The notes under the pieces: generated by a model
What the model was told of the DNA's origin: nothing
Seen by the model: the letters and a program-made list of their open reading frames with translations, nothing else
Databases searched by the model: none
Shown: in pieces, positions 50,810 through 59,488 of the stretch
Position numbering within the stretch: the first letter of the stretch is position 1
Layout of the letters: every line of letters begins with the position of its first letter
NCBI GenBank assembly: GCA_963823755.1
Contig: CAWGMP010000008.1
Coordinates: 124,001 to 188,000 of the forward strand
Source: GCA-003244245 sp963823755
Lineage (GTDB): Bacteria; Actinomycetota; Actinomycetes; Mycobacteriales; Pseudonocardiaceae
Direction of reading: 5' to 3'
Length of the DNA: 64,000 bases
Made by a program: the position numbers and the translations under genes

Positions 50810-51463
50810 TCACTTCTTCAGCGCGTGGAACGAGGCAGCGATCTGATCGAATGTCTTGGCGGACTCGGCGAAACGCTCCTTGGGTAGGGTCTGGAAGACC
50901 ATACTGATCATCGTCTTGCCGTTGAACAAGAAGAAGTGGGAGTGCGAGCCTTCCTGTCCGGTGGCGGCATCCTTGAAGTTGTAGAAGTAGAAGAAACCGG
51001 GCAAACCGCCCAGTTCTATCTGCTTGGGATCGGTGATCATGGTAACCGACTTGTTGGAGGTGACGAGCTTGTCCGTCACCTGCCTGGCAGCCGGCAGCTG
51101 CTGTGGTCCGACCGGTTCTTGAAGTTCATTGGCTCGCACGAGGAAGGAGTCCTGCGTACCCTGCGCCAGAAGCAGGAGGACCGAGGGATCCTTGGGGCTC
51201 AGTTTCGTCCAGTTGGCGGGGAAGGCCAGCTCGAAACCGGCCTTGTCGTTGCGGAACTCGGTGAAGCCTGCCGGCTTGGATTTCGTCGAGACATCCGACC
51301 TGTTCGTGGTGTTTGTCGCATTTGATGCCTTTGCGGATTGATCGGGAGTGAACAGCCCACGACCCACTATCGCGGCGGACGTTGCGAGTCCAATGGCCAG
51401 GACCACCCCGATGGCGATGGCTAACACCCGTCTCCTGCGTATGACGTTCCACAGATCTGTCAT
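50810..51463 (-). CDS. Membrane-anchored extracytoplasmic protein
   Basis: Encodes 217 residues: a cytosolic start MTDLWNVIRRRRVLAIAIGV, one membrane helix (about 13-35) without a lipobox Cys, a Ser/Thr/Asn linker, then an LpqN/PsbP-like domain with FELAFPANWTKLSPKDPSVL and GLPGFFYFYNFKDAATGQEG. It probably lies outside the membrane; ligand unknown. Confidence 0.75.
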   Translation of the reverse strand: MTDLWNVIRRRRVLAIAIGVVLAIGLATSAAIVGRGLFTPDQSAKASNATNTTNRSDVSTKSKPAGFTEFRNDKAGFELAFPANWTKLSPKDPSVLLLLAQGTQDSFLVRANELQEPVGPQQLPAARQVTDKLVTSNKSVTMITDPKQIELGGLPGFFYFYNFKDAATGQEGSHSHFFLFNGKTMISMVFQTLPKERFAESAKTFDQIAASFHALKK

Positions 51464-51865
51464 GGGCCCACTTCCATCAGATCGTAAGCTTGCTCACTGG
51501 GTGTGACCAGTTGGTCGGGTGTCCGGTCGCTTTCCGCAGGGTCTTCGTTACGGAGGGCTGCATCGTACTGGCGCGCCGTGACCGGTGAGCGACCACCCCG
51601 GCAATGGGGCCGTCGGGTGAGGCCGTTGAAGTGCGGGGCGGCCGTGAGGTCCGGGCGGCCGGTCCTGAAGCTACTGAGCGCCACCCCTCGAACACGGACT
51701 GTCTGCATCCGATAGGGTGATCTGTCGGCCAGCAGGTGAACTGTGGGCTGCCGCGAGCCGAAGTTCGAGTCAGGGACATGAGGTGGTGGCGCTACTCAGC
51801 CTGCACACCTCACCGGTGAGTCGTCGACGTCGAGTGGAGTCGATGTCGAGTGGAAGGGGACGGAC
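51464..51865. other. Intergenic region without recognisable gene
   Basis: About 400 bases between divergent genes. Contains promoters for both; an inverted repeat ACCTCACCGGTGAGT near 51808 is notable. No coherent frame or RNA gene was seen. Confidence 0.4.
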
Positions 51866-52339
51866 ATGACGTTTGCTAGTCCAGAGGACAAGTTCGGAAT
51901 CAAGATCCAGAGTAGGAGGGCGTCCAGGACGCTGGAGCAAAGCTTTTCGATGATCGCCGGCACTATCTACCTGGCCGGCGGGATCATCGGGTTCTACTTC
52001 TCGGGCTTCGGCAACGTCACCGAGATGACGAACGCTTCGGTCTTCGGGATCTTCATGGTGAACCCCTTCCACAACGTCGTGCATATTGTGATCGGCGCGT
52101 TGTGGCTGCTGGGAGCATTCGCGCTCACCGCTGCCGGCAACGAGGGTCTGAACATCTCCATCGGCGGTTTCTACTTGCTGGCCGCCATCCTGGGCTACCT
52201 GGGCTACCTCAGTCTGGTATCGGTCCCAGCGGGGAACGACCCGGACAACTACCTGCACCTGGTGACCGCGCTGGCGGCACTCATCTTCGGTTCTGGCCTG
52301 CTCAGAATGTTCGGCGGACGTCGCGTCGCTACCGACTAG
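51866..52339 (+). CDS. DUF4383 membrane protein
   Basis: Encodes 157 residues with four membrane helices: SMIAGTIYLAGGIIGFYFSG, VNPFHNVVHIVIGALWLLGA, ISIGGFYLLAAILGYLGYLS and YLHLVTALAALIFGSGLLRM. The NPxHNVVHIVIG motif and final LHL are typical of DUF4383. Role unknown. A perfect terminator follows. Confidence 0.88.
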   Translation: MTFASPEDKFGIKIQSRRASRTLEQSFSMIAGTIYLAGGIIGFYFSGFGNVTEMTNASVFGIFMVNPFHNVVHIVIGALWLLGAFALTAAGNEGLNISIGGFYLLAAILGYLGYLSLVSVPAGNDPDNYLHLVTALAALIFGSGLLRMFGGRRVATD

Positions 52340-52353
52340 GCAGCGAGACTCCA

Positions 52354-52386
52354 AGGGTCGTGTCCCCTGCCAGGGGACACGACCCT
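52354..52386 (+). terminator. Perfect 15-bp terminator hairpin
   Basis: AGGGTCGTGTCCCCT pairs with AGGGGACACGACCCT around GCC; begins 14 bases after the DUF4383 stop. Confidence 0.85.
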
Positions 52387-52516
52387 ATCTTGTGTGCCGC
52401 CACACAGTGGTTGGGTAGCCACTGAGCCGCCACCTACGATCGGTAACGACGTCCTGGCCAACGATGCTGCAGCCCGCGTTCGGCTCCCGTCAACTGTTCC
52501 GATACTGGAGGTCGGC

Positions 52517-53782
52517 GTGGCGCTCGTCGTGCAGAAGTACGGCGGCTCGTCGGTGGACAGCGCCGGGCGGATCAAGAAAGTGGCTGAACGGATCGTCGAG
52601 ACGCGCAACGGGGGCAATGAGGTCGTGGTGGTGGTGTCGGCGATGGGTGACACCTCCGACGAGTTGCTTGAGCTCGCCGGTCAAGTATCGCCTGAACCTC
52701 ATCAACGCGAGCTCGACATGCTGCTCACCGCTGGTGAGCGGATCTCCAACGCCCTGGTCGCCATGGCGGTGCACGCCCTGGGGGTGGATGCCCGCTCGTT
52801 CACCGGCTCGCAGGCCGGCGTGATCACCACCGGCGCGCACGGCAGGGCCCGCATCATCGACGTGACGCCGAGCAGGGTTCGCGATGCTCTCGACCAGGGC
52901 GCGGTGGCGCTGGTGGCCGGCTTCCAGGGGGTGGCCCAAGACACCAAGGACGTCACCACGTTGGGTCGCGGCGGCTCCGATGTCACCGCGATCGCGCTGG
53001 CCACCGCTCTGCGTGCGGACGTGTGCGAGATCTACACCGACGTCGACGGCGTGTATTCTGCCGACCCGCGGATCGTGCCCGACGCCCGCAAGCTCGACAC
53101 CATCACCTACGAGGAGATGCTGGAGATGGCGGCATGCGGGGCGAGGGTGCTCATGTTGCGGTGCGTCGAATACGCTCGACGTAACCACATTGCGGTGCAT
53201 GTCCGCTCATCGTACGGTCGAAAGCGCGGCACCATGGTGTCTGGATCAGTGGAGGATCTCACCGTGGAACAGGCCATGCTCACTGGCGTTGCGCACGATC
53301 GGTCCGAGTCGAAGATCACCGTCACCGGGGTGCCCGACGAGCTCGGCAAGGCCGCCCACATTTTCCGTGTGATCGCCGACGCCGAGCTCAACATCGACAT
53401 GGTGCTGCAGAACATCTCGCACATCGACACCGGCCGCACCGATGTCACCTTCACGATGCCCAAACTCGACGGGCCGATCGCGGTCAAGGCGCTGCGCGCG
53501 ATGCAGTCCCAGATCGGCTTCGAAGACGTGCTGTGCGACGACCAGGTCGGCAAGGTGTCGCTGATCGGCGCCGGCATGCGCTCGCACCCGGGGATCACGG
53601 CGAGATTCTGTGAGGCGCTCGCCCAGGCCGGAGTCAACATCGAGACGATCAACACCTCGGAGATCCGGATCTCGGTGCTGGTCCGAGCCGACCAGCTGGA
53701 CGACGCTGTGCGCGCGATCCACGAGGCATTCGAACTGGGCGGTGACGAGCGCGCCGTCGTCTACGCCGGCACCGGGCGATGA
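52517..53782 (+). CDS. ask: Aspartokinase
   Basis: Encodes 421 residues from GTG 52517 (ALVVQKYGGSSVDSAGRIKK). The kinase domain has KYGGSS, TLGRGGSDVTAIALA and DVDGVYSADPR; two ACT domains follow (SKITVTGVPDELGKAAHIFR and VSLIGAGMRSHPGITARFCE), which bind Lys and Thr for feedback control. It phosphorylates aspartate for Lys, Met, Thr and diaminopimelate. asd overlaps its stop (ATGA). An internal beta-subunit start is usual in the family. Confidence 0.96.
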   Translation: MALVVQKYGGSSVDSAGRIKKVAERIVETRNGGNEVVVVVSAMGDTSDELLELAGQVSPEPHQRELDMLLTAGERISNALVAMAVHALGVDARSFTGSQAGVITTGAHGRARIIDVTPSRVRDALDQGAVALVAGFQGVAQDTKDVTTLGRGGSDVTAIALATALRADVCEIYTDVDGVYSADPRIVPDARKLDTITYEEMLEMAACGARVLMLRCVEYARRNHIAVHVRSSYGRKRGTMVSGSVEDLTVEQAMLTGVAHDRSESKITVTGVPDELGKAAHIFRVIADAELNIDMVLQNISHIDTGRTDVTFTMPKLDGPIAVKALRAMQSQIGFEDVLCDDQVGKVSLIGAGMRSHPGITARFCEALAQAGVNIETINTSEIRISVLVRADQLDDAVRAIHEAFELGGDERAVVYAGTGR

Positions 53783-54912
53783 TCAGTCCTGTCCTCGGCA
53801 TCGTCGGTGCCACCGGCGCCGTCGGGACCGTCATGATCGACATCGTCGACTCCCGACCGTCGGTGCCCTGGGGCGAGATCCGATTGATCGCCTCGGCCCG
53901 CTCGGCCGGAAAGACAATGACGGTGCGAGGTGAGCGGCGCGTCGTCGTCGCGCTCAGCCCGGAAGCCTTCGACGGCGTGGACATCGCGATGTTCGACGTC
54001 CCGGACGAGATCTCGGAGCGGTGGGCCCCAGTCGCCGTGCAGCGTGGCGCGGTCGTGGTGGACAACTCCGGTGCGTTCCGGATGGATCCCGACGTACCGT
54101 TGGTGGTCCCCGAAATCAATGCTGCGGAGATCGCCCACAGACCGAAAGGGATCATCTCCAATCCCAACTGCACGACGCTGTCGATGATGACCGCAGTGGG
54201 TGCGCTGCACCGCGATTTCGGCCTCACCGAACTGGTGGTGGCCAGCTACCAGGCAGCCTCCGGCGCGGGGCGCGAGGGAGTGGACCGACTTTATGCCGAG
54301 CTTGCCGCGGTGGCCGGCAAGGGTCTCGGGGTGCGCGGCGGGGACGTCGCCGAGGCGCTGGCCGTGGCGGGACTACCCGTCCGGTCACCGTTCCCAGCGC
54401 CGCTGGCGATGAACGTGGTGCCTTGGGCCGGGTCGCTCAAAGACGACGGGTGGAGTTCTGAGGAGCTCAAGGTCCGCAACGAGTCCCGCAAGATCCTCGG
54501 TATCCCGGAACTCAAGGTGTCGGCCACCTGCGTGCGGGTCCCGGTGGTCACCACTCACGCACTCGCGGTGCACGCGGTGTTCGCGCAGCCGGTCACTGTG
54601 GCGCAGGCCCGGAAGGTCTTCACCGCAGCGCCGACCATCGTGTTGGCCGATGATCCGACCGCCGGGCTGTGGCCGACCCCCGCCACGGTGGTCGGGACGG
54701 ACCCGACCTATGTCGGCCGGATTCGCCAGGCGTTGGATTTCGCGAACACCCTGGACTTCTTCGTCTGCGGAGACAACCTGCGCAAGGGCGCGGCGCTGAA
54801 TACCTACGAGATCGCCGAGACGCTCGCTGACAACTGGCACTCGGGGCCTCAACGCGCCCGGCGCCCGCCCCGCGCCGGTGAAGCACCGGCGCCCACCCGC
54901 CCAGCACCCTGA
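53779..54912 (+). CDS. asd: Aspartate-semialdehyde dehydrogenase
   Basis: Encodes 377 residues. NADPH loop GIVGATGAVGTVMI, the catalytic Cys in IISNPNCTTLSMM and the His of RVPVVTTHALAVH. It reduces aspartyl phosphate from aspartokinase. The C-terminal 25 residues (RARRPPRAGEAPAPTRPAP) form a Pro/Arg-rich tail longer than usual, reaching almost to the cruciform at 54936. Confidence 0.95.
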   Translation: MISPVLGIVGATGAVGTVMIDIVDSRPSVPWGEIRLIASARSAGKTMTVRGERRVVVALSPEAFDGVDIAMFDVPDEISERWAPVAVQRGAVVVDNSGAFRMDPDVPLVVPEINAAEIAHRPKGIISNPNCTTLSMMTAVGALHRDFGLTELVVASYQAASGAGREGVDRLYAELAAVAGKGLGVRGGDVAEALAVAGLPVRSPFPAPLAMNVVPWAGSLKDDGWSSEELKVRNESRKILGIPELKVSATCVRVPVVTTHALAVHAVFAQPVTVAQARKVFTAAPTIVLADDPTAGLWPTPATVVGTDPTYVGRIRQALDFANTLDFFVCGDNLRKGAALNTYEIAETLADNWHSGPQRARRPPRAGEAPAPTRPAP

Positions 54913-54935
54913 CCCCCGCCGGGCATGGTCGTGCA

Positions 54936-55001
54936 CCCCGACATGGAGACATATCGGGGCAAAACGTGGCCCGTTTGCCCCGATATGTCTCCATGTCGGG
55001 G
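54936..55001. repeat. Cruciform of two 24-nt CCCCGA-N12-TCGGGG units (copy 1)
   Basis: A 28-base arm (54936-54963, starting CCCCGACATGGAGACATAT) is perfectly inverted at 54974-55001, with a ten-base loop. Each arm begins CCCCGA and has TCGGGG at positions 19-24, so each arm can also fold alone. It lies between convergent asd and the selA/selB relic and may serve as a terminator. Confidence 0.8.
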
Positions 55002-55079
55002 AGAGCCGGACGTCGATGGTGCGGGCGCTAGCCGGGCGCCGGGGGTGTTCGTCGGCAAGCGGGCGAGGCATGGTCGGCG

Positions 55080-55259
55080 TGAGACCGTTCGTGGCTGGGC
55101 ACGTCGATGAACGCCACCGTCGAGCCGGTGGGCAGGGTCGTCCAGGCGAAGCCCAGATCGATGGTCATCCCCGGCGGCGTTGCTCCGCCCACCGGTCGGT
55201 GCCCGGACCAGGGTGGACTCGCCGTGGTCGACGTCGCCTGCAGTCGCTACGACGTGCAT
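55080..55259 (-). pseudogene. selB: SelB translation factor stub, mutated and frameshifted
   Basis: ATG 55259 overlaps the selA stop by 13 bases. The first frame reads MHVVATAGDVDHGESTLVRA, where a working SelB would have GHVDHGKST: His and the P-loop Lys are both lost. After about 30 codons sense shifts to another frame, MTIDLGFAWTTLPTGSTVAF-IDVPSHE (for DVPGHE), and then ends. The rest of the 600-residue factor is missing. SelB delivers Sec-tRNA to UGA codons; this copy cannot. Confidence 0.8.
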
Positions 55260-56536
55260 GCCAGTACGGCGGCGCGCAAGATGACATCGTGCCGGGGGGA
55301 CAGCGACCGCAGGTCGAGAAGGCATCGACCGCGTTCGACGTGGCCGAGCACTGGGGGGTTCCCGCCCCGCAGCAGCGCGGCGTAGCGCTCCGGCAGGCTG
55401 ACCGCGGCGCTGGCCAGCGTCACTCCCGGCGCGCCGCCACCCCCCACCGCGGCCCGCGACGTCACCGCTGCCGCGTCCACCCCGCACGCGGCCAATGCCG
55501 TCGAGATCGCCGTCGCGCGCTGGAACAGCGCATCGGGGTGGACTGACAGCGCCTGCGCGGTGGGCGTCGCAGGCCCTCTCAGGGTGGCCTCCAGCGCCGC
55601 GAGAGTGAGCTTGTCCACCCGCAACGCCCGGGCCAGCGGGTGCCGTCGCAGCGTGGTCACCAACTGCTGCGACCCCAGTAGCAGACCGGCTTGTGGACCG
55701 CCGAGCAGCTTGTCGCCGCTGGCCGTGACCAGGTCGGCGCCGTGGGCGAGCGCGGTGGCGGCGTCGGGCTCGTCGGGCAGCGCCGGGTGCGGCGACAGCA
55801 GTCCCGAGCCGATGTCGACGACCACCGGCACGCCCAGCCCGGTCAGGACCGTGATCGGCACCGAGGAGGTGAAGCCGGTGATCCGGAAGTTCGACGGGTG
55901 CACTTTGAGCACGAACCCGGTCTGCGGTCCGATCGCTGCGGCATAATCCTCGCGGGTGACCCGGTTGGTGGTGCCGACCTCACGCAGCCGGGCACCGGTG
56001 GACTCCAGCAGGTCCGGGATGCGGAACCCGTCGCCGATCTCCACCATCTCACCGCGGGCCAGCACGATCTCGCGACCGGCCGCCAGCGCGGTCGCGGCGA
56101 GTACCAACGCAGCCGCACCGTTGTTCACCACATGAAGGTCGCCCGCCGCGGGTACCGCGGTGGCCAGCGCGGCCAGCGCTCCCGCCCCCCGGTCACCGCG
56201 CCCTCCGGTGACCAGGTCGAGTTCCACATCGGTGGTTCCAGCCGCGACTCCCAGTGCCTCGAGCGCAGCGGCGGACAGCGGTGCCCGACCCAGGTTGGTG
56301 TGCAGCAACACCCCGGTCGCATTGAGCACCGGGCGCAGGGTCGTCGCGGTGTCGGGCAAGGCGGCTAGGGTCTCGGCGACGACCCCGGCTGCTGGCAGGG
56401 CACCCTCGCGTACTCGCTGCTGTGCCGCAGCCACTGCTTGCTTCACCTGCTCGTGTCCCAGCCGATGCGCGGCGGCAGCTACAGCTGGATCGGCCAGCAC
56501 CGCATCGGTGCGCGGAACCTGCCGGCGCACATCCAT
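55247..56536 (-). CDS. selA: L-seryl-tRNA(Sec) selenium transferase
   Basis: Encodes 429 residues from ATG 56536 (MDVRRQVPRTDAVLADPAVA). SelA features: RPVLNATGVLLHTNLGRAPL, DLHVVNNGAAALVLAATALA, EIGDGFRIPDLLESTGARLR, EVGTTNRV and the PLP Lys in TASGDKLLGGPQAGLLLG. It turns Ser-tRNA(Sec) into Sec-tRNA(Sec) using selenophosphate. The frame looks intact over its full length. The tRNA-Sec gene lies 170 bases upstream and the selB stub overlaps its end. Confidence 0.92.
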   Translation of the reverse strand: MDVRRQVPRTDAVLADPAVAAAAHRLGHEQVKQAVAAAQQRVREGALPAAGVVAETLAALPDTATTLRPVLNATGVLLHTNLGRAPLSAAALEALGVAAGTTDVELDLVTGGRGDRGAGALAALATAVPAAGDLHVVNNGAAALVLAATALAAGREIVLARGEMVEIGDGFRIPDLLESTGARLREVGTTNRVTREDYAAAIGPQTGFVLKVHPSNFRITGFTSSVPITVLTGLGVPVVVDIGSGLLSPHPALPDEPDAATALAHGADLVTASGDKLLGGPQAGLLLGSQQLVTTLRRHPLARALRVDKLTLAALEATLRGPATPTAQALSVHPDALFQRATAISTALAACGVDAAAVTSRAAVGGGGAPGVTLASAAVSLPERYAALLRGGNPPVLGHVERGRCLLDLRSLSPRHDVILRAAVLACTS

Positions 56537-56703
56537 GGTGCGCACGCTAGCTCCCCCGTCGCGCTGCGGTCGCCCCCCTCGACACCAGAGGTCGGGAGTT
56601 TCCCCGATCAGCGCCACGGTTGACGGACGTCGCTGGCGAGAGATTGACATCGAGTCGTGAACGTCCCTGTCGTCGTGAACGTCCCTGTCGTACGGAAAAT
56701 CCT

Positions 56704-56799
56704 TGGCGGAGGCGGACGGGAATCGAACCCGCCTGGTCGAGTTACTCGACCACGTCGGTGTTGAAGACCACGGGGGCCACCAGGCACCCATACGCCTCC
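56704..56799 (-). tRNA. selC: tRNA-Sec (anticodon TCA)
   Basis: The complement is 96 bases with encoded CCA. It starts GGAGGCG paired with CGCCTCC, has a long D-stem (GGGTGCCTGGTGGCCCC), anticodon loop CTTCAAC with anticodon TCA, and a long variable arm (TGGTCGAGTAACTCGACCA). These are the diagnostic traits of selenocysteine tRNA. No mutation is obvious. Confidence 0.93.
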
Positions 56800-57099
56800 G
56801 TCACGAGATTTTAGCGGCCGGGCAGCAGTATCGCCGCTCGCCGTGAAAGAAGGCTTGCGCCGCCGCATGGTGATCTAGGTGCAGGCTGGTGACCTGCTCG
56901 TACAGCTGCGAACATGAGGGTCGACAGGCAGGCCGGTTCTGGGAGGTGCCGGGCCGCCTGGAGCGGGACAGCCACGGCCAAGGCGCCGAGTTGCGCTGTG
57001 AGGGCCAGCAGCTCACGGCGACTGTCGCCAGAGCGCGACCAGAACGAGAGTGGCCCGATCGCTCTCGGGTGAGTGGTCGGGCCACTGCGGGTCCAGGAT

Positions 57100-58272
57100 T
57101 CAGCTGACGCCGAGTTTTTCCGCAGCCATCTTGGTACCCTCGACGCGGTTCTTGATTTTCTGGAACGCGATGTCGCGGGCATAATCGGGCGAACCGTGGT
57201 TCGGCTTCTCATCGATGCTAAACGGCGAGAAGCCGCAGTCATCGGTAGAGCCGAGTCTTTCCTTGGGGATGAAGTTGGATGCCTTCACCAGGGCATCGCA
57301 GATCTCCGCCGCGCTCTCCGGTCTAGGGCTTTGTGGCACGCATACCCCGATGTAGGCCATCTGTGCCACACCGTTCGCGTCATCGCGGAGGTGCTCGCCG
57401 ATGGACCGGTAGACTGGGTCTTTGTCGCGCTCACTTGCGAGCTGGATGAGGAAGTAGCCGGCGTTCATCTGGAACATGCTCGGGAGCAGGTTGTTGTAGG
57501 GCACATCGGCACTGTGAACCGAGTCACGGTCTCCGCCCGGGCAGGTGTGGATACCGATCTTCGCCCGCTCCTCCGGCGTGAAACGCGCGAGTACGCGGTT
57601 GTTGCGCTCGATGAAATGCGGAAGCAGGCCGGCGCCGGTCCACGGGTTGCGTGGATCTTCCCTGGTGGCGAGTCGGCCCTCGGTGAAGTCGATGGAAACC
57701 CGAGCGGCTCCGGCGGCGAAGGCGCCGCGGATGTCTTTTTCGCATTCGTTGACGATGTCTTCCTCGAATTGCTCCCGGGGGTAGCCGGACACCTCTTCTC
57801 TCAGTGGGTACAACAGGGTCAGCATGGAGGGTGCGATCACCGCCTGCTTCATCGGCACGCTCGTCAGGCCGATGGATTTTCTCAGGGTTTCGGCGGCGTA
57901 CGTCTTGTATCGCAGAGGGCCCCCGGTGAGGCGTGGAAGTTGCCGCCCGTGGCCATCGGCGAAGATCGCAAAGAACTGGCCCCCTGGGCCGAGGTTGTCG
58001 GCAAGGCCGGTTCCAGCGAGCGTATCGGTGATGGGGTAGGTGGCGAAGCTCGACCTACGTTGTTCGCCGTCGGAAATGATCGGTGATCCGGTGGCCTCGA
58101 AGCGCTCGATCGAGTCGCGGACTGCAGCGTCCTGTTCGAATTCCAGCGCTTCTCTGTCGATTTTCCCTTCGTCGTAGGCTGCATATGCGGCCTGCAGCGT
58201 GGCAGGTCGTGGAAGGGACCCGACGGGTTCTGTGGGGATTCCGGTGGCCGTTCTAGGATCGTAATCCGCCAT
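57100..58272 (-). CDS. MetE-like cobalamin-independent methyltransferase
   Basis: Encodes 390 residues from ATG 58272 (MADYDPRTATGIPTEPVGSL). It corresponds to the C-terminal catalytic barrel of MetE, with EPVGSLPRP, SDGEQRRSSFATYP and the zinc motif: His and Cys in GIHTCPGGDRD, and the distant Cys in GSTDDCGFSPF. Short relatives include methyltransferases feeding from other methyl donors and epoxyalkane:coenzyme M transferase. The thiol substrate may be homocysteine or another thiol. A palindromic operator-like site lies upstream. Confidence 0.82.
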   Translation of the reverse strand: MADYDPRTATGIPTEPVGSLPRPATLQAAYAAYDEGKIDREALEFEQDAAVRDSIERFEATGSPIISDGEQRRSSFATYPITDTLAGTGLADNLGPGGQFFAIFADGHGRQLPRLTGGPLRYKTYAAETLRKSIGLTSVPMKQAVIAPSMLTLLYPLREEVSGYPREQFEEDIVNECEKDIRGAFAAGAARVSIDFTEGRLATREDPRNPWTGAGLLPHFIERNNRVLARFTPEERAKIGIHTCPGGDRDSVHSADVPYNNLLPSMFQMNAGYFLIQLASERDKDPVYRSIGEHLRDDANGVAQMAYIGVCVPQSPRPESAAEICDALVKASNFIPKERLGSTDDCGFSPFSIDEKPNHGSPDYARDIAFQKIKNRVEGTKMAAEKLGVS

Positions 58273-58397
58273 GATTTCCCTTTCTCTTAACGGAGTAGGT
58301 GGACCGGTAATCGTGTCGCTCGCGACAAACTCCTCCTGTTGCAAAATGGCCCCGCGTCACACGAATGGCCGCCGGGTGGGCCGAATGGATAGCACAG

Positions 58398-58413
58398 ACA
58401 GGTCTGTCTAGCT
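58398..58413. promoter_or_regulatory. Palindrome upstream of the MetE-like gene, TetR-type operator candidate
   Basis: ACAGACAGGTCTGTCT contains AGACA and TGTCT in inverted orientation around GGTC. It lies about 130 bases before the MetE-like start in a lower-GC promoter region. Assignment to a TetR-type regulator is a guess from shape alone. Confidence 0.35.
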
Positions 58414-58514
58414 GCGCGTTGCAGCATAGTCAGTTGATAGTGAATCGGTCAACGGCCACCCAGCTGCGTTCAGCGGTTCATCCGAGCCGGGACGCGGGGT
58501 TCTGACGCGGGGTT

Positions 58515-59144
58515 CTACAGTCTCGATTGCCGCCGCCGGACATGGGAGCGACACCACATCACGACTCCCACGGCGACAACGACGCCGAGCACGATGTTGC
58601 TGACTATGCCCAGCCGTTCCTGCGCCACCGCCAGGCTGGCGCCGGCCAGGTACCCCAGCATGACCACCGCGGTCGCCCAGATCATCCCACCGAGGACGTT
58701 GTAGGGCAGGAACTTCTGCCAGGTCAGGCCACTCATTCCGGCCAAGCCGGGCACCAGTGCCCGCAACAACGCGGTCATGCGGCCGACAAGCACGACGATC
58801 GGCCCACGCCTGCGCAGCAGTTCATTGGTCGCGCGCACGGTCTCCGGCTTGACCAGCCGGTCGGGCAGGCGCGCCAGCAACCGTTCGCCGTAGCGGCGAC
58901 CGACGCCGAATCCGACCGTGTCGCCGATGACCGCTCCCGCCACCCCGACCGTCACGACGGCCCACAGCGACAGCGCCCCCGTCTGCGCAGCGGCGCCCGC
59001 TACCAGGATCGCGATCTCCCCGGGGAAGACCACACCGAGCATGGTGGAGGCCTCCAGCGCCGGGCAGAGGAAGGCCATGATGAGTATCAGTGTCGGCGGA
59101 AGTGCCCGCAGGGCGTCGAGCACCATGCTCTGATCTTGACCCAT
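58515..59144 (-). CDS. DedA family membrane protein (second copy)
   Basis: About 209 residues from ATG 59144 (MGQDQSMVLDALRALPPTLI); ATG 59126 is possible. DedA motifs: LEASTMLGVVFPGEIAILVA, GVGRRYGERLLARLPDRLVK and GRMTALLRALVPGLAGMSGL. Here a Glu (FPGE) replaces the Asp of the FLPGD motif seen in the copy at 30886. Four to five membrane helices; probable lipid carrier transporter. Confidence 0.88.
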   Translation of the reverse strand: MGQDQSMVLDALRALPPTLILIMAFLCPALEASTMLGVVFPGEIAILVAGAAAQTGALSLWAVVTVGVAGAVIGDTVGFGVGRRYGERLLARLPDRLVKPETVRATNELLRRRGPIVVLVGRMTALLRALVPGLAGMSGLTWQKFLPYNVLGGMIWATAVVMLGYLAGASLAVAQERLGIVSNIVLGVVVAVGVVMWCRSHVRRRQSRL

Positions 59145-59488
59145 CGGCCACGTGCCTGCCAACCCGCTTCGCCGGGTCTGCCGTCAGCCGGGGTGGGCGC
59201 GCTGAGATCTTGCCTGCTACTCACGGCTATAGGGGTCTTACCGTGAGCAGAATCGCACCCCATCATGGAGGTAGAAGCGCACCATCACTCTCTTACTTTC
59301 GTCATGCGGCGGGTTGGCTGGTCTCAACGTCCGAGGAAAGTCACGAGCGTGCGCAGTGGTTGCTTATAATCAACGCTGCAACATTTTCATTCCTCGGACC
59401 GAGATCTTCCCTGATCGTATCGGCAAGAATCTGGTCGACGTGACGATGACGAGCTCGGTCGGCGTCTTACTGTAAGATCGTACGAGGC
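59145..59488. other. Intergenic region of lower GC without recognisable gene
   Basis: About 340 bases between the DedA and HyuB genes. Neither a coherent frame nor a clear hairpin was found. AT-richer stretches near 59360-59400 may contain promoter elements. Confidence 0.4.

Noticed and set aside
54936..55001. SECIS element near selA
   Set aside because: It lies outside any frame with an in-frame UGA, and its twin at 63025 is far from Sec genes; it is better explained as a repeat or terminator.
56811..57242. Possible gene between tRNA-Sec and the MetE-like gene
   Set aside because: Pieces such as ELLALTAQLGALAVAVPLQ look coherent but change frame within 40 codons, have no start signal, and overlap the MetE-like gene. 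At most an unrecognised remnant.
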